DNA of 11,835 nucleotides, taken from NCBI GenBank assembly GCA_015068545.1, contig SVKH01000040.1:1-11835 (forward strand). The letters run 5' to 3'. The DNA is from Oscillospiraceae bacterium (GTDB lineage Bacteria > Bacillota > Clostridia > UBA1381). Made by a program: the position numbers and the translations under genes. Below the pieces are notes generated by a model, which was not told the origin of the DNA, searched no databases, and saw only the letters and a program-made list of their open reading frames with translations. Below, piece by piece: positions 1-6,894 of this stretch; position 1 is the first letter of the stretch, and each line of letters starts with the position of its first letter.

Positions 1-523
1 ACTTTCTGCTTTTAAGGTCATAAATGTTTCCGGTTTGAACATATTTACTGTCCCCTGTGACAATGGCGTTTATCTGAGCCTTGTACTCTCCTATTTTTTC
101 AAGGTCTCCGTCCTTTGCAGCTTTTAGGATATTTTTCCTGATGTTTTCTATATCCTCTTCGCTGGAAAATCCGGAAGACGATAGTACTCCCTTACTGCCG
201 CCCGATTCTATTTCATAAATCTTTTTATTTATGTTATTAAGCTCCTGCAAGGTTGCCTCGGATATTTCACCGGTGTACACAGTAGAAAGAGGGCTGTTTC
301 GTGCCACCTTTGTACCTTCCTGAACATAGTGATAAACTGTTCCGGAAACAGGCGCATCATACACTTGCTCACTTCTGGCAATGTACCCCACAGTATCTAC
401 CTTCTGCTCGTATACCTCGGCAATTGCCGGCTGAGTGGCAACAGGATTTTCCATATATCTGATGCCGTAAAATGCACAAAAGCAGAATACACTTATTAGC
501 ACAAGAAAAATACTTTTTTTCAT
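1..523 (-). CDS. HlyD-like membrane-anchored adaptor protein, N-terminal part (runs off the window)
   Basis: The gene opens at ATG 521-523 behind an AGAGGA ribosome binding site eight bases upstream, and 174 codons are open to the window edge. Residues 1-3 (MKK) lead into a hydrophobic segment at about 4-21 that reads as a signal anchor or signal peptide. Residues about 54-84 (starting YDAPVSGTVYHYVQEGTKV) form the short beta-rich half-lipoyl motif of HlyD/RND-type membrane fusion proteins, with the typical 'AP.SG.V.....EG..V' pattern. From about 88 to 170 the sequence is charged and probably helical, as expected for the hairpin that follows in such adaptors. It starts 16 bases after engB, so it is probably the third gene of the lon transcript. 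In Gram-positive Clostridia, proteins of this kind may act in export or the envelope without an outer membrane; the exact role is unknown. The family call is fairly firm, the function is not. Confidence 0.72.
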   Translation of the reverse strand, partial: MKKSIFLVLISVFCFCAFYGIRYMENPVATQPAIAEVYEQKVDTVGYIARSEQVYDAPVSGTVYHYVQEGTKVARNSPLSTVYTGEISEATLQELNNINKKIYEIESGGSKGVLSSSGFSSEEDIENIRKNILKAAKDGDLEKIGEYKAQINAIVTGDSKYVQTGNIYDLKSRK

Positions 524-539
524 TATTACTATCCTCTCA

Positions 540-1130
540 CTAAGCTCTCATTAGCTCAATCATATCCCAAACGGTAGCCTTTCCTTCATCATCCTTTGTG
601 GAAAAAGGAACCAAAATATCGTCTTCACCCAGCTTTAACTCGCTGTAAAGCATCTCCATATTTTCCTCAAGCTCACGCTTATTCAGCTTGTCGGTTTTTG
701 TGGCAATGACTATAACTCCTTCATCCGGCTGTGCCGCCCTAATCCAATCAAGCATCATAAAATCGTCATTTGATGGCTTGTGTCTGGAATCTACCAAAAG
801 CATTACCTTCCTTAGTTGCTGCCTGTTATAAAGGTAATCGTCTATCATATTTCCCCAGCTTTCCACATCACCCTTGGAGCGCTTGGCATAGCCGTAGCCC
901 GGTAGGTCAACCAAAAAAATAGTGTCGTCTATATTATAAAAATTGATTGTAATGGTTTTTCCCGGAGTGGAGCTGACTCTCGCCAAAGACTTCCTGTTTA
1001 ACAGCTTATTTATCATGGATGATTTACCCACATTAGACCTTCCTACAAAGGCAAACTCAGGCATATCTGTCTTAGGATACTGAGTTTTTTTCACAGCGGA
1101 TACTGTAATATCTGCGTTGTGTAAATTCAT
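540..1130 (-). CDS. ysxC: Ribosome-biogenesis GTPase EngB (YsxC/YihA)
   Basis: This 196-residue protein has the normal length and layout of the EngB/YsxC family, TRAFAC GTPases that bind the large ribosomal subunit and help its late assembly in the cytoplasm. The GTPase motifs are all visible: G1 GRSNVGKS at 30-37, the switch I stretch STPGKT at 54-59, G3 DLPG at 75-78 followed by the family-typical YGYAKRS, and G4 TKTD at 144-147; the G5 region is around FSTKDDEGK near 177. The ATG shares its A with the TAA stop of lon (TAATG), so translation is likely coupled to lon. The lon-engB pairing is common in Firmicutes and Proteobacteria. No promoter of its own is visible, so it is probably transcribed from the lon promoter. 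Confidence 0.97.
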   Translation of the reverse strand: MNLHNADITVSAVKKTQYPKTDMPEFAFVGRSNVGKSSMINKLLNRKSLARVSSTPGKTITINFYNIDDTIFLVDLPGYGYAKRSKGDVESWGNMIDDYLYNRQQLRKVMLLVDSRHKPSNDDFMMLDWIRAAQPDEGVIVIATKTDKLNKRELEENMEMLYSELKLGEDDILVPFSTKDDEGKATVWDMIELMRA

Positions 1131-3490
1131 TACATTTTCTCCTTTTCCTCTATTTTAGGAATCTCGAAGCTTCCCTTTTTTCGTGTTTTTAAAAGTGCAA
1201 CGGACAACACCTTGTCCATATCGGAAACAGGGATAAACTTGATTCCTTCAATAACTTCCTTAGGTATCTCGTCAAGATCCGGTTTGTTTCCCTCCGGAAT
1301 GATGACTGTACTGATACCTGCTCTTTTTGCCGCCACAGACTTTTCCTTTAGTCCACCAATCGGCAGCACTCTACCTCTTAAAGTTATCTCACCTGTCATA
1401 GCAACATCACGTTTTACTCCGCGTCCGGTAAGAGCAGATGCAATGGCAGTAGCAAGAGTGATACCTGCTGACGGTCCATCCTTTGGCACAGCACCTTCCG
1501 GCACATGAATATGAATATCGCAGGTTTTGTAGAATTTTTCGTATATGCCCAGCTCCTTGCATCTCGTTCTGATATAGCTGACTGCCGCCATGGCAGATTC
1601 CTTCATCACATCACCCAGATTTCCGGTAAGCTCAAGCTTTCCGCTACCCGGCATTACGTTTACCTCAATGGATAATGTATCTCCGCCAACACTTGTCCAG
1701 GCAAGTCCACGGCAGATTCCTACCTCATCCTCCTCATTCATAAGGTCGAAGGTGTACTTTCTTTTGCCAAGATAATCCTGCAGATTCTTCTTTGTTATTT
1801 TTACCGATCTTTTCTTTTCCGCCAGAATCTTGATTGCTGCTTTTCGCATTAGGGAGCCTATTTCACGTTCTAAATGTCGAACTCCCGATTCTCTTGTGTA
1901 ATAGTTTATTACTTCTCCCAGAGCAGCTTCGTCAACAGTGACGTTTTTGCCGGAAAGACCGTTTTTCTCAATTTGCTTCGGGATGAGATAATCCTTTGCT
2001 ATACATAGCTTTTCTCCTCCTGTGTAGCCGGAAATCTCCACAACTTCCACACGATCCAAAAGCGGCGCAGATACCGTAGAAAGGGTATTTGCCGTAGTGA
2101 TAAACAACACCTGAGAAAGGTCAAATGGCACCTCGATAAAGTGGTCACGGAAGGCAAAGTTCTGCTCCACGTCCAAAACTTCCAAAAGCGCCGCAGCAGG
2201 ATCACCATGGAAGCCTGTGCCCATCTTGTCAATCTCGTCCAAAAGTATAAGCGGATTCTTTGTGCCGGCTTCGGAAATAGCCGCCATAATTCTTCCCGCC
2301 ATAGCACCTATATAGGTCTTTCGGTGACCTCTTATATCTGCTTCGTCATGAATACCGCCAAGGCTAACTCTTACATATTTTCTGCCCAAAGCTCTTGCCA
2401 CACTTTTTGCGATAGATGTCTTACCGGTACCCGGTGGTCCGTAAAGGCACAGAACAGTTCCGTCCTTACCCTTGGTAAGAGTTCTTACCGCCAAGTATTC
2501 CAGTATTCTTTCCTTTACCTTGGTAAGACCGTAATGGTCCTCGTCCAATATCTTCCTTGCGTTTTCTATATCGGTGTTTTCCTTGCTTTTATTATTCCAC
2601 GGAAGTGCCAAAACTCCGTCTAGGTAATTTCGCATAACGGCACAATCCGGTGAGGCTGATTGCATCTTTTCAAAACGTGATACATCCTTTAATAGCTTTT
2701 CTGCCACATCCTTTTTAAGCTTGAGCTTTTCTATCTTTTCACGGTAGCTGTTTGCTTCGCCCTTTATACCTTCCTTTTCGCCCAGCTCTTCCTCTATCAC
2801 TTTAAGCTCTTCTCGGAGATAGTATTCACGTTGATGCTCGTCTATATTCTTTTTTACCTTTGCGTCAATTTCGTTTGAAATACGCAGTACATTCACTTCT
2901 CTTGTAAGAATGCCTATAAGCTTTTCCACTCTGACGTAGCAGTCTGCCTCCTCCAGTATAGCCTGCTTGTCTTTATAATCAATGTTGGTATTTGCGGCTA
3001 TATTGTCGGCAAATGCACCCGGAGTCATTTTCACGTTTATAAGCGATTTTAAAGATGAGTTTTTGCTCATCAGGAAATATTCGTGGCACACGTCACCAAG
3101 ACTGCGTAAATACCCTTCGTTTACGATAAAATTATCCGTGCCGATTTCGTCTATTTCCTCTACGTTACATTTCATAAAATGATTTCCCGTAGTTACTTCG
3201 CAAAGTCTTGCACGGTACAGGCCCTCAATCATAATACGGGAAACTCCGTTTTGAAGAGTTATTACCTGATCTACTCTTGCAACAATTCCTACTTTATATA
3301 AATCCAAATATGTGGGACGTTCTACATTGGTATCCTTTTGCGTTACTAAAAATATCTTCTTGTCCTTACTCATTGCCTCTCGCACAGCACGAAGAGAAAA
3401 TCCTCTAACCACATCAAAGCTGATGTTGGTTTTTGGGAAAGCTACTATTCCGCGCATAGCAAGCAGCGGCATTGACTGTATGTTCTCCAA
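1130..3490 (-). CDS. lon: ATP-dependent protease Lon (LonA), TTG start
   Basis: Lon degrades misfolded and selected regulatory proteins in the cytoplasm. The protein has 786 residues from the chosen start, the usual LonA size. In that numbering the substrate-binding LON domain covers about 5-200, followed by a coiled-coil stretch with the typical YYLREELKVIEEELG. The AAA+ module has Walker A GPPGTGKT at 351-358 and Walker B LILLDEID at 414-421. The protease domain carries the catalytic Ser674 in PKDGPSAG and Lys717 in GGLKEKSVAAKRAG, so the enzyme should be active. Start choice: an in-frame GTG at 3499 overlaps the AGGAG ribosome binding site, whereas TTG at 3490 lies eight bases behind it; ATG at 3472 is a poorer third option. 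It is the first gene of a transcript with engB and the HlyD-like gene, behind a strong promoter at 3525-3553. I see no CIRCE or CtsR-type operator. Confidence 0.97.
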   Translation of the reverse strand: MENIQSMPLLAMRGIVAFPKTNISFDVVRGFSLRAVREAMSKDKKIFLVTQKDTNVERPTYLDLYKVGIVARVDQVITLQNGVSRIMIEGLYRARLCEVTTGNHFMKCNVEEIDEIGTDNFIVNEGYLRSLGDVCHEYFLMSKNSSLKSLINVKMTPGAFADNIAANTNIDYKDKQAILEEADCYVRVEKLIGILTREVNVLRISNEIDAKVKKNIDEHQREYYLREELKVIEEELGEKEGIKGEANSYREKIEKLKLKKDVAEKLLKDVSRFEKMQSASPDCAVMRNYLDGVLALPWNNKSKENTDIENARKILDEDHYGLTKVKERILEYLAVRTLTKGKDGTVLCLYGPPGTGKTSIAKSVARALGRKYVRVSLGGIHDEADIRGHRKTYIGAMAGRIMAAISEAGTKNPLILLDEIDKMGTGFHGDPAAALLEVLDVEQNFAFRDHFIEVPFDLSQVLFITTANTLSTVSAPLLDRVEVVEISGYTGGEKLCIAKDYLIPKQIEKNGLSGKNVTVDEAALGEVINYYTRESGVRHLEREIGSLMRKAAIKILAEKKRSVKITKKNLQDYLGKRKYTFDLMNEEDEVGICRGLAWTSVGGDTLSIEVNVMPGSGKLELTGNLGDVMKESAMAAVSYIRTRCKELGIYEKFYKTCDIHIHVPEGAVPKDGPSAGITLATAIASALTGRGVKRDVAMTGEITLRGRVLPIGGLKEKSVAAKRAGISTVIIPEGNKPDLDEIPKEVIEGIKFIPVSDMDKVLSVALLKTRKKGSFEIPKIEEKEKM

Positions 3491-3498
3491 AAAATTCA

Positions 3499-3503
3499 CT
3501 CCT
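3499..3503 (-). promoter_or_regulatory. Ribosome binding site that sets the lon start
   Basis: AGGAG on the minus strand lies eight bases before TTG 3488-3490. The same G that ends AGGAG is the first base of the in-frame GTG at 3497-3499, so GTG cannot use this site; TTG is the better supported start. Confidence 0.6.
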
Positions 3504-3524
3504 AATTATAGTTATACATTATAC

Positions 3525-3553
3525 ATTATATATTACTTTTTGTAAATTTTCAA
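3525..3553 (-). promoter_or_regulatory. Sigma-A promoter of the lon-engB operon
   Basis: A TTGAAA -35 box (3548-3553) is separated by exactly 17 bases from a perfect TATAAT -10 box (3525-3530). Initiation would fall near 3518, giving a leader of under 30 nt before the lon start. Two more perfect TATAAT hexamers follow at 3518-3523 and 3505-3510, without a good -35 of their own. Confidence 0.8.
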
Positions 3554-3608
3554 CCCATTTCGACACAAAATAGCAGATTTTAAAAAAATATATTGCGAGT
3601 ACACAGGC

Positions 3609-3643
3609 AAAAAAATAGGAATCCCCGAACTTGCAGATTCCTA
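3609..3643 (-). terminator. Intrinsic terminator, second downstream of the glycolytic operon
   Basis: On the minus strand an 8-bp stem (TAGGAATC 3636-3643 with GATTCCTA 3616-3623) encloses a 12-base loop and is followed by seven T (3609-3615). It lies about 60 bases upstream of the lon -35 box and about 80 bases beyond the first terminator. It either backs up that terminator or ends a separate short RNA. Confidence 0.7.
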
Positions 3644-3723
3644 CAGTAACTTACCACGCCAGAAAGTTTTTACGGTTTATCAATATTTTTTTCAAGAAAC
3701 TGCCACTCCCTATTCGATTGCAC

Positions 3724-3758
3724 AAAAATAGGATGCAAAAATTTTCATTTTTACATCC
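3724..3758 (-). terminator. Intrinsic terminator of the pfkA-glucokinase-dehydrogenase operon
   Basis: The minus strand reads GGATG-T-AAAAA, a six-base loop, TTTTT-G-CATCC, then TATTTTT. In RNA of this strand the inner T/G position is a U-G wobble, so the 11-bp stem is unbroken; on the opposite strand it would be a C/A mismatch. It begins 15 bases after the dehydrogenase stop codon. Confidence 0.8.
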
Positions 3759-3773
3759 CAATAATTCACATTA

Positions 3774-4715
3774 TCACACCACTCTGTTTCTTTCTTCGCC
3801 GCGTGTGAAGCTTTCTATATTCAGCTTTATCTCATTTAGGCATCTGACTCTTGCCTCATATGCACCCCATGCAATATGCGGTGTCAAAATTACGTTATCA
3901 AGATCCTTTATCTTATTAAAGCAGTGATCCTCGTCAAAAGGCTCTTTTGAGTATACATCTATGCCCACACCAAGGATTTTATCCTCAAGCACTGCCTGAG
4001 TAAGAGCTTCCTCGTCTACCACAGCACCTCTTGCCACGTTTACAAAAACTGCCGTTTTCTTCATTTTGGCTATCATTTCCTTAGAGATAATTCCGTTAGT
4101 TTCTGCTCCTGCAGGAAGATGTACCGAAATAATATCGGATTTTTCCATAAGCTCCGCAAGAGCTACGCAGTTGTAGTTTTCATCAGGTGTCCTTTTAAAT
4201 GCCAAAACTTTGCAGCCCATAGCTTGTGCCACCTTTGCCACCTGCTTGCCTATATTGCCAAGTCCGACTACTCCCCATACTTTGCCATCCACCTCGTAAT
4301 AGGTAGGTGAAAGTCGATTTGCCACACCGCTTCTTGTATAGCTTCCATCACGCACAAAGTCGTTATACTCCTTTTGGTGCATCACAAGAGAAAGCGCCAT
4401 AGAAACAGTAAGCTGGGCTACCGACTGAGTAGAATACCCACGCACGTTACATAGGGCGATTCCTCTCTTTTTGCAATACTCGGTATCGATATTATCAAAT
4501 CCTGTTGCCGCAACGCATATAAGCTTAAGGTTTTTTGCGTCCTTTAAATTGCTTTCATTAAGCTTGATTTTGTTTATAACCACCACGTCTGTGTCCGCAA
4601 TCCTTTCGGCGACCATTTCTGCCTCGGTAGTATCGTACGCAACAACGTTATCACCAAGGATTTTAACATCTACATCGTCACCTAAAGTTTTTGCATCAAG
4701 TACGGTAATCTTCAT
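3774..4715 (-). CDS. D-2-hydroxyacid dehydrogenase (glycerate/hydroxypyruvate reductase type)
   Basis: This 313-residue cytoplasmic oxidoreductase interconverts a 2-oxoacid and a D-2-hydroxyacid with a nicotinamide cofactor. The family signatures are present: Rossmann motif GLGNIG at 151-156, the substrate-binding Arg229 in NVARGAVVDEEAL, Glu258 in GIDVYSKEP, and the catalytic His280 in TPHIAWGAYEAR. The PHIAW form and the N-terminal pattern VVINKIKLN point to the glycerate dehydrogenase/hydroxypyruvate reductase branch rather than D-lactate dehydrogenase, but the substrate is not proven. After the second Rossmann strand (VLAFKRTP, 170-177) there is Lys-Arg rather than the Asp usual in NAD-specific members, which suggests NADP(H). 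The ATG at 4713-4715 was chosen over an in-frame ATG at 4748 inside the glucokinase gene, because AAAGGGA lies just upstream and the family N-terminus begins MKITVLDA. It starts four bases after the glucokinase stop and is followed by a terminator, so it is the last gene of the operon. Confidence 0.92.
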   Translation of the reverse strand: MKITVLDAKTLGDDVDVKILGDNVVAYDTTEAEMVAERIADTDVVVINKIKLNESNLKDAKNLKLICVAATGFDNIDTEYCKKRGIALCNVRGYSTQSVAQLTVSMALSLVMHQKEYNDFVRDGSYTRSGVANRLSPTYYEVDGKVWGVVGLGNIGKQVAKVAQAMGCKVLAFKRTPDENYNCVALAELMEKSDIISVHLPAGAETNGIISKEMIAKMKKTAVFVNVARGAVVDEEALTQAVLEDKILGVGIDVYSKEPFDEDHCFNKIKDLDNVILTPHIAWGAYEARVRCLNEIKLNIESFTRGEERNRVV

Positions 4716-4719
4716 ATAA

Positions 4720-5664
4720 TCAGTCCCTTTTAGCGGAAAGTGCCGCACCTATTATACCTGCATCGCCAAATAGTGTTGCTATCTCTATCTCAGCCTTTTG
4801 CATATATCTGTTATAGTCGTGCTTTGCCACAAATTCACGGACAGGAGCCAGAAGGTAATCTCCCTCTTTTGAAATACTTCCGCCAATAACTATTTTTTCC
4901 GGTTGGAATATATTTACCATATTTGTGATACCTTCGGCAACATATTCAAAGTATTTATTAACAACCTCAAGACCAACCTTATCTCCGTTTTTAGCGGCAA
5001 CAAAGGCTGTCTTTCCGCTGATTTTACCGTCAGCTTTTACCATTTCGTGCATAACTGTATCGGCATTTTCTTCAAGAGCTTTTTTTGTCTGGCGAATAAG
5101 TGCTGTAACTGATGCGTAAGCTTCCCAGCATCCCTTTCTGCCACAGCTGCAATCTTCTCCGCCTGCTACCATAACGGTATGTCCAAGCTCTGCACCAACT
5201 CCGTTAAATCCACGGTAAATCTTTCCGTCTATAATTACCCCACCGCCTACACCTGTGCCAAGAGTGATGAACACAAAGCTTTTAGCGCCGTTACCGTTAA
5301 TCTCATATTCGCCAAGAGCAGCGGCATTTGCATCATTTTCAAGGTTTACAGGAAGGTCAAGGTGCTTTCTAAATTCCTCTGCCACCTTGGCATGCTCCAT
5401 TTTAAGATTATTTGAATATGCACATTCACCCTTTTCGTTATCGATAGAACCGGGACAACCTATGCCCACAGCCTTTACCTCCTGCATATCAACGCCTGCT
5501 TCTTCTACCACCTTTTTGGATGTTTCTGCCATATCCTTTACAATTTCGCGGTAATCTCTCTCTGCCATTGTAGGTACAGAAATGCTCTTTACTATCTTAC
5601 CATCCTCGGTAACAAGCCCTACCGCTATGTTTGTTCCACCAAGATCAATACCAATATAATACAT
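4720..5664 (-). CDS. glcK: ROK-family glucokinase
   Basis: Glucokinase phosphorylates intracellular glucose to glucose-6-phosphate with ATP. The 314-residue length is typical for Gram-positive ROK glucokinases. Motifs: phosphate-1 loop DLGGTN at 7-12, ENDANAAALGE at 109-119 with the catalytic base Asp111, phosphate-2 GTGVGGG at 136-142, sugar-contacting Glu159, and the ROK zinc site made of His162 with Cys172, Cys174 and Cys179 in CSCGRKGC. An adenosine-motif-like IVIGGSIS lies near residue 260. There is no N-terminal DNA-binding domain, so it is an enzyme and not a ROK repressor. The ATG at 5662-5664 has GGAGG nine bases upstream. It lies 59 bases after pfkA with a hairpin between them, and four bases before the dehydrogenase. 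Its specificity for glucose over other hexoses is inferred from family and operon partner. Confidence 0.93.
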   Translation of the reverse strand: MYYIGIDLGGTNIAVGLVTEDGKIVKSISVPTMAERDYREIVKDMAETSKKVVEEAGVDMQEVKAVGIGCPGSIDNEKGECAYSNNLKMEHAKVAEEFRKHLDLPVNLENDANAAALGEYEINGNGAKSFVFITLGTGVGGGVIIDGKIYRGFNGVGAELGHTVMVAGGEDCSCGRKGCWEAYASVTALIRQTKKALEENADTVMHEMVKADGKISGKTAFVAAKNGDKVGLEVVNKYFEYVAEGITNMVNIFQPEKIVIGGSISKEGDYLLAPVREFVAKHDYNRYMQKAEIEIATLFGDAGIIGAALSAKRD

Positions 5665-5687
5665 AAAAAATTTCCTCCATTACCTAA

Positions 5688-5715
5688 ATAAGTGCTGAGC
5701 AAGCCCAACACTTAT
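5688..5715 (-). other. Intercistronic hairpin between pfkA and glucokinase
   Basis: ATAAGTG (5709-5715) pairs with CACTTAT (5688-5694), and the inner bases extend this to about 12 continuous pairs, two of them G-U, closing a CUUG tetraloop. No T-run follows, so it is not an obvious terminator. The glucokinase ribosome binding site (5672-5676) stays outside the stem. It may stabilise or define the end of a processed pfkA message. Confidence 0.6.
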
Positions 5716-5723
5716 CACTTTAA

Positions 5724-6698
5724 TCATACTGACAATTTTACAGCTAGCTCCAGCATTTCCTTTGAAAGGCTCTTCTTCATAGCAAGACCTTCCTCTATGT
5801 CAACGTCGGTCATAACACCGTTCTGGATACATACTATTCTGTTCTTCTTGCCTTCCAGAAGCAAATCTACGCACTTAGCTCCCATTCTGCTTGCCTCAAC
5901 ACGGTCACGAACAGTAGGAGAACCGCCTCTTTGGATGTGTCCAAGGATTGTTGCACGGGATTCCATTCCGGTAGCTTCTTCTATTTTTTTAGCCATTTCA
6001 GTGGCTCCACCGATACCTTCTGCAACAATTACGATACAGTGCTTTTTACCTCTATTAACGCCTTCTTTTACCGGATTTATAACGTCCTTTTCCATATCAA
6101 ACTCAACTTCCGGCACAACAACAACCTCTGCACCGCAGGCAATGGCTGTTTCTACCGCAATGTATCCGGCATTTCTGCCCATAACCTCAACAACAGAGCA
6201 TCTTGAGTGACTGGAAGATGTATCACGAAGCTTATCCACTGCAGAAATAACAGTGTTAAGACAAGTGTCATAACCGATTGTGTACTCGGTACAGTTGATA
6301 TCGTTATCAATAGTACCAGGCATTGCAATAGTAGGAAGTCCTTTTGCTGAAAGTGCCTGAGCACCACGGAAAGAGCCGTCTCCGCCAACAACGATAAGTC
6401 CGTCAAGACCTAACTTTCTGGCTTCTTCAACAGCCTTATTTTGACCTTCTTCTGTTTTGAACTCAAGGCATCTTGCAGTTTGAAGAATTGTGCCGCCCTT
6501 TTGCAATATTTCGCCAACGCTTCTTGCATCCATACGCTCAATATCACCGTTAATCAGACCATTGTAGCCCTTTTTAACTCCGTAAACTTCAAGACCGTTG
6601 TATATTCCTGTTCTAACAACTGCACGGATGGCAGCGTTCATACCCGGAGCATCTCCTCCACTGGTAAGAATACCTATTTTTCTAATTGTATTTTCCAT
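5724..6698 (-). CDS. pfkA: ATP-dependent 6-phosphofructokinase
   Basis: This enzyme makes fructose-1,6-bisphosphate from fructose-6-phosphate, the committed step of glycolysis. The protein has 324 residues, the usual bacterial PfkA size. Motifs: TSGGDAPGMN at 12-21, GGDGS at 105-109 with Gly at 108 (ATP-dependent enzymes have Gly, PPi-dependent ones Asp), PGTIDND at 127-133 with the catalytic base Asp131, MGR at 173-175 and HIQRGGSP at 254-261. The allosteric-site residues have not been checked by alignment. The ATG at 6696-6698 follows GAGAGGG; an in-frame ATG at 6734 would add 12 residues that are not family-like and overlap the previous gene, so it was rejected. It lies 19 bases after the 58-residue gene and is followed by glucokinase, so the two sugar kinases are co-transcribed. 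In many Firmicutes pfkA is followed by pyk instead. Confidence 0.97.
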   Translation of the reverse strand: MENTIRKIGILTSGGDAPGMNAAIRAVVRTGIYNGLEVYGVKKGYNGLINGDIERMDARSVGEILQKGGTILQTARCLEFKTEEGQNKAVEEARKLGLDGLIVVGGDGSFRGAQALSAKGLPTIAMPGTIDNDINCTEYTIGYDTCLNTVISAVDKLRDTSSSHSRCSVVEVMGRNAGYIAVETAIACGAEVVVVPEVEFDMEKDVINPVKEGVNRGKKHCIVIVAEGIGGATEMAKKIEEATGMESRATILGHIQRGGSPTVRDRVEASRMGAKCVDLLLEGKKNRIVCIQNGVMTDVDIEEGLAMKKSLSKEMLELAVKLSV

Positions 6699-6717
6699 CT
6701 TTATACCCTCTCTTTGG

Positions 6718-6894
6718 TCACATTTCTGTATCAATAATCACGCTATGTGCAGAGCACACTTCCAAGGAAGGAACAAGTACCTCGTAAAAATCATCTGTCT
6801 TTCTCACGATAGAGATTATGTTATTGTCCTTCAAACCTTTTTTTAAAAGAGCCACATCACCGTGACTTTTTGCCATATAAACTATTGTCCACAT
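6718..6894 (-). CDS. 58-residue DUF2007-like small protein
   Basis: A complete short gene runs from ATG 6892-6894 to TGA 6718-6720. The protein begins MWTIVYMAKS, has a charged amphipathic stretch (VALLKKGLKDNN, about 14-25), a strand IISIVRK (26-32), a second strand YEVLVP (37-42) and a final helix-like segment (LEVCSAHSVII, 44-54). This beta-alpha-beta-beta-alpha order and the 'YEVLVP' pattern resemble the DUF2007 'putative signal transducing protein' family; similar tiny proteins occur, as I recall, in front of pfkA in Lachnospiraceae. An in-frame stop shortly upstream fixes the start. The best ribosome binding site, AAGGGG at 6908-6913, is 13 bases away, which is long and predicts modest translation. 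It is the first gene after the promoter at 7017-7045 and ends 19 bases before pfkA. There is no signal peptide or membrane segment. Its function is unknown; binding a ligand or a partner protein is only a guess from the small ferredoxin-like fold. Confidence 0.75.
   Translation of the reverse strand: MWTIVYMAKSHGDVALLKKGLKDNNIISIVRKTDDFYEVLVPSLEVCSAHSVIIDTEM

Noticed and set aside
1999..2307. 102-codon minus-strand frame inside lon
   Set aside because: It is the +1/-1 shadow of the Walker B region of lon; lon itself is unbroken here.
2141..2623. 160-codon plus-strand open frame opposite lon
   Set aside because: It lies within the conserved AAA+ part of lon on the other strand, has an unconvincing composition, and no family is recognisable; it is a by-product of lon codon use.
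3631..3927. 98-codon plus-strand frame spanning the spacer and the end of the dehydrogenase gene
   Set aside because: It covers two minus-strand terminators and conserved coding sequence, and has no ribosome binding site or recognisable domain.
5692..6210. 172-codon plus-strand open frame opposite pfkA
   Set aside because: It is serine/threonine/proline-rich in the manner of antisense frames and is fully covered by the conserved pfkA coding sequence.
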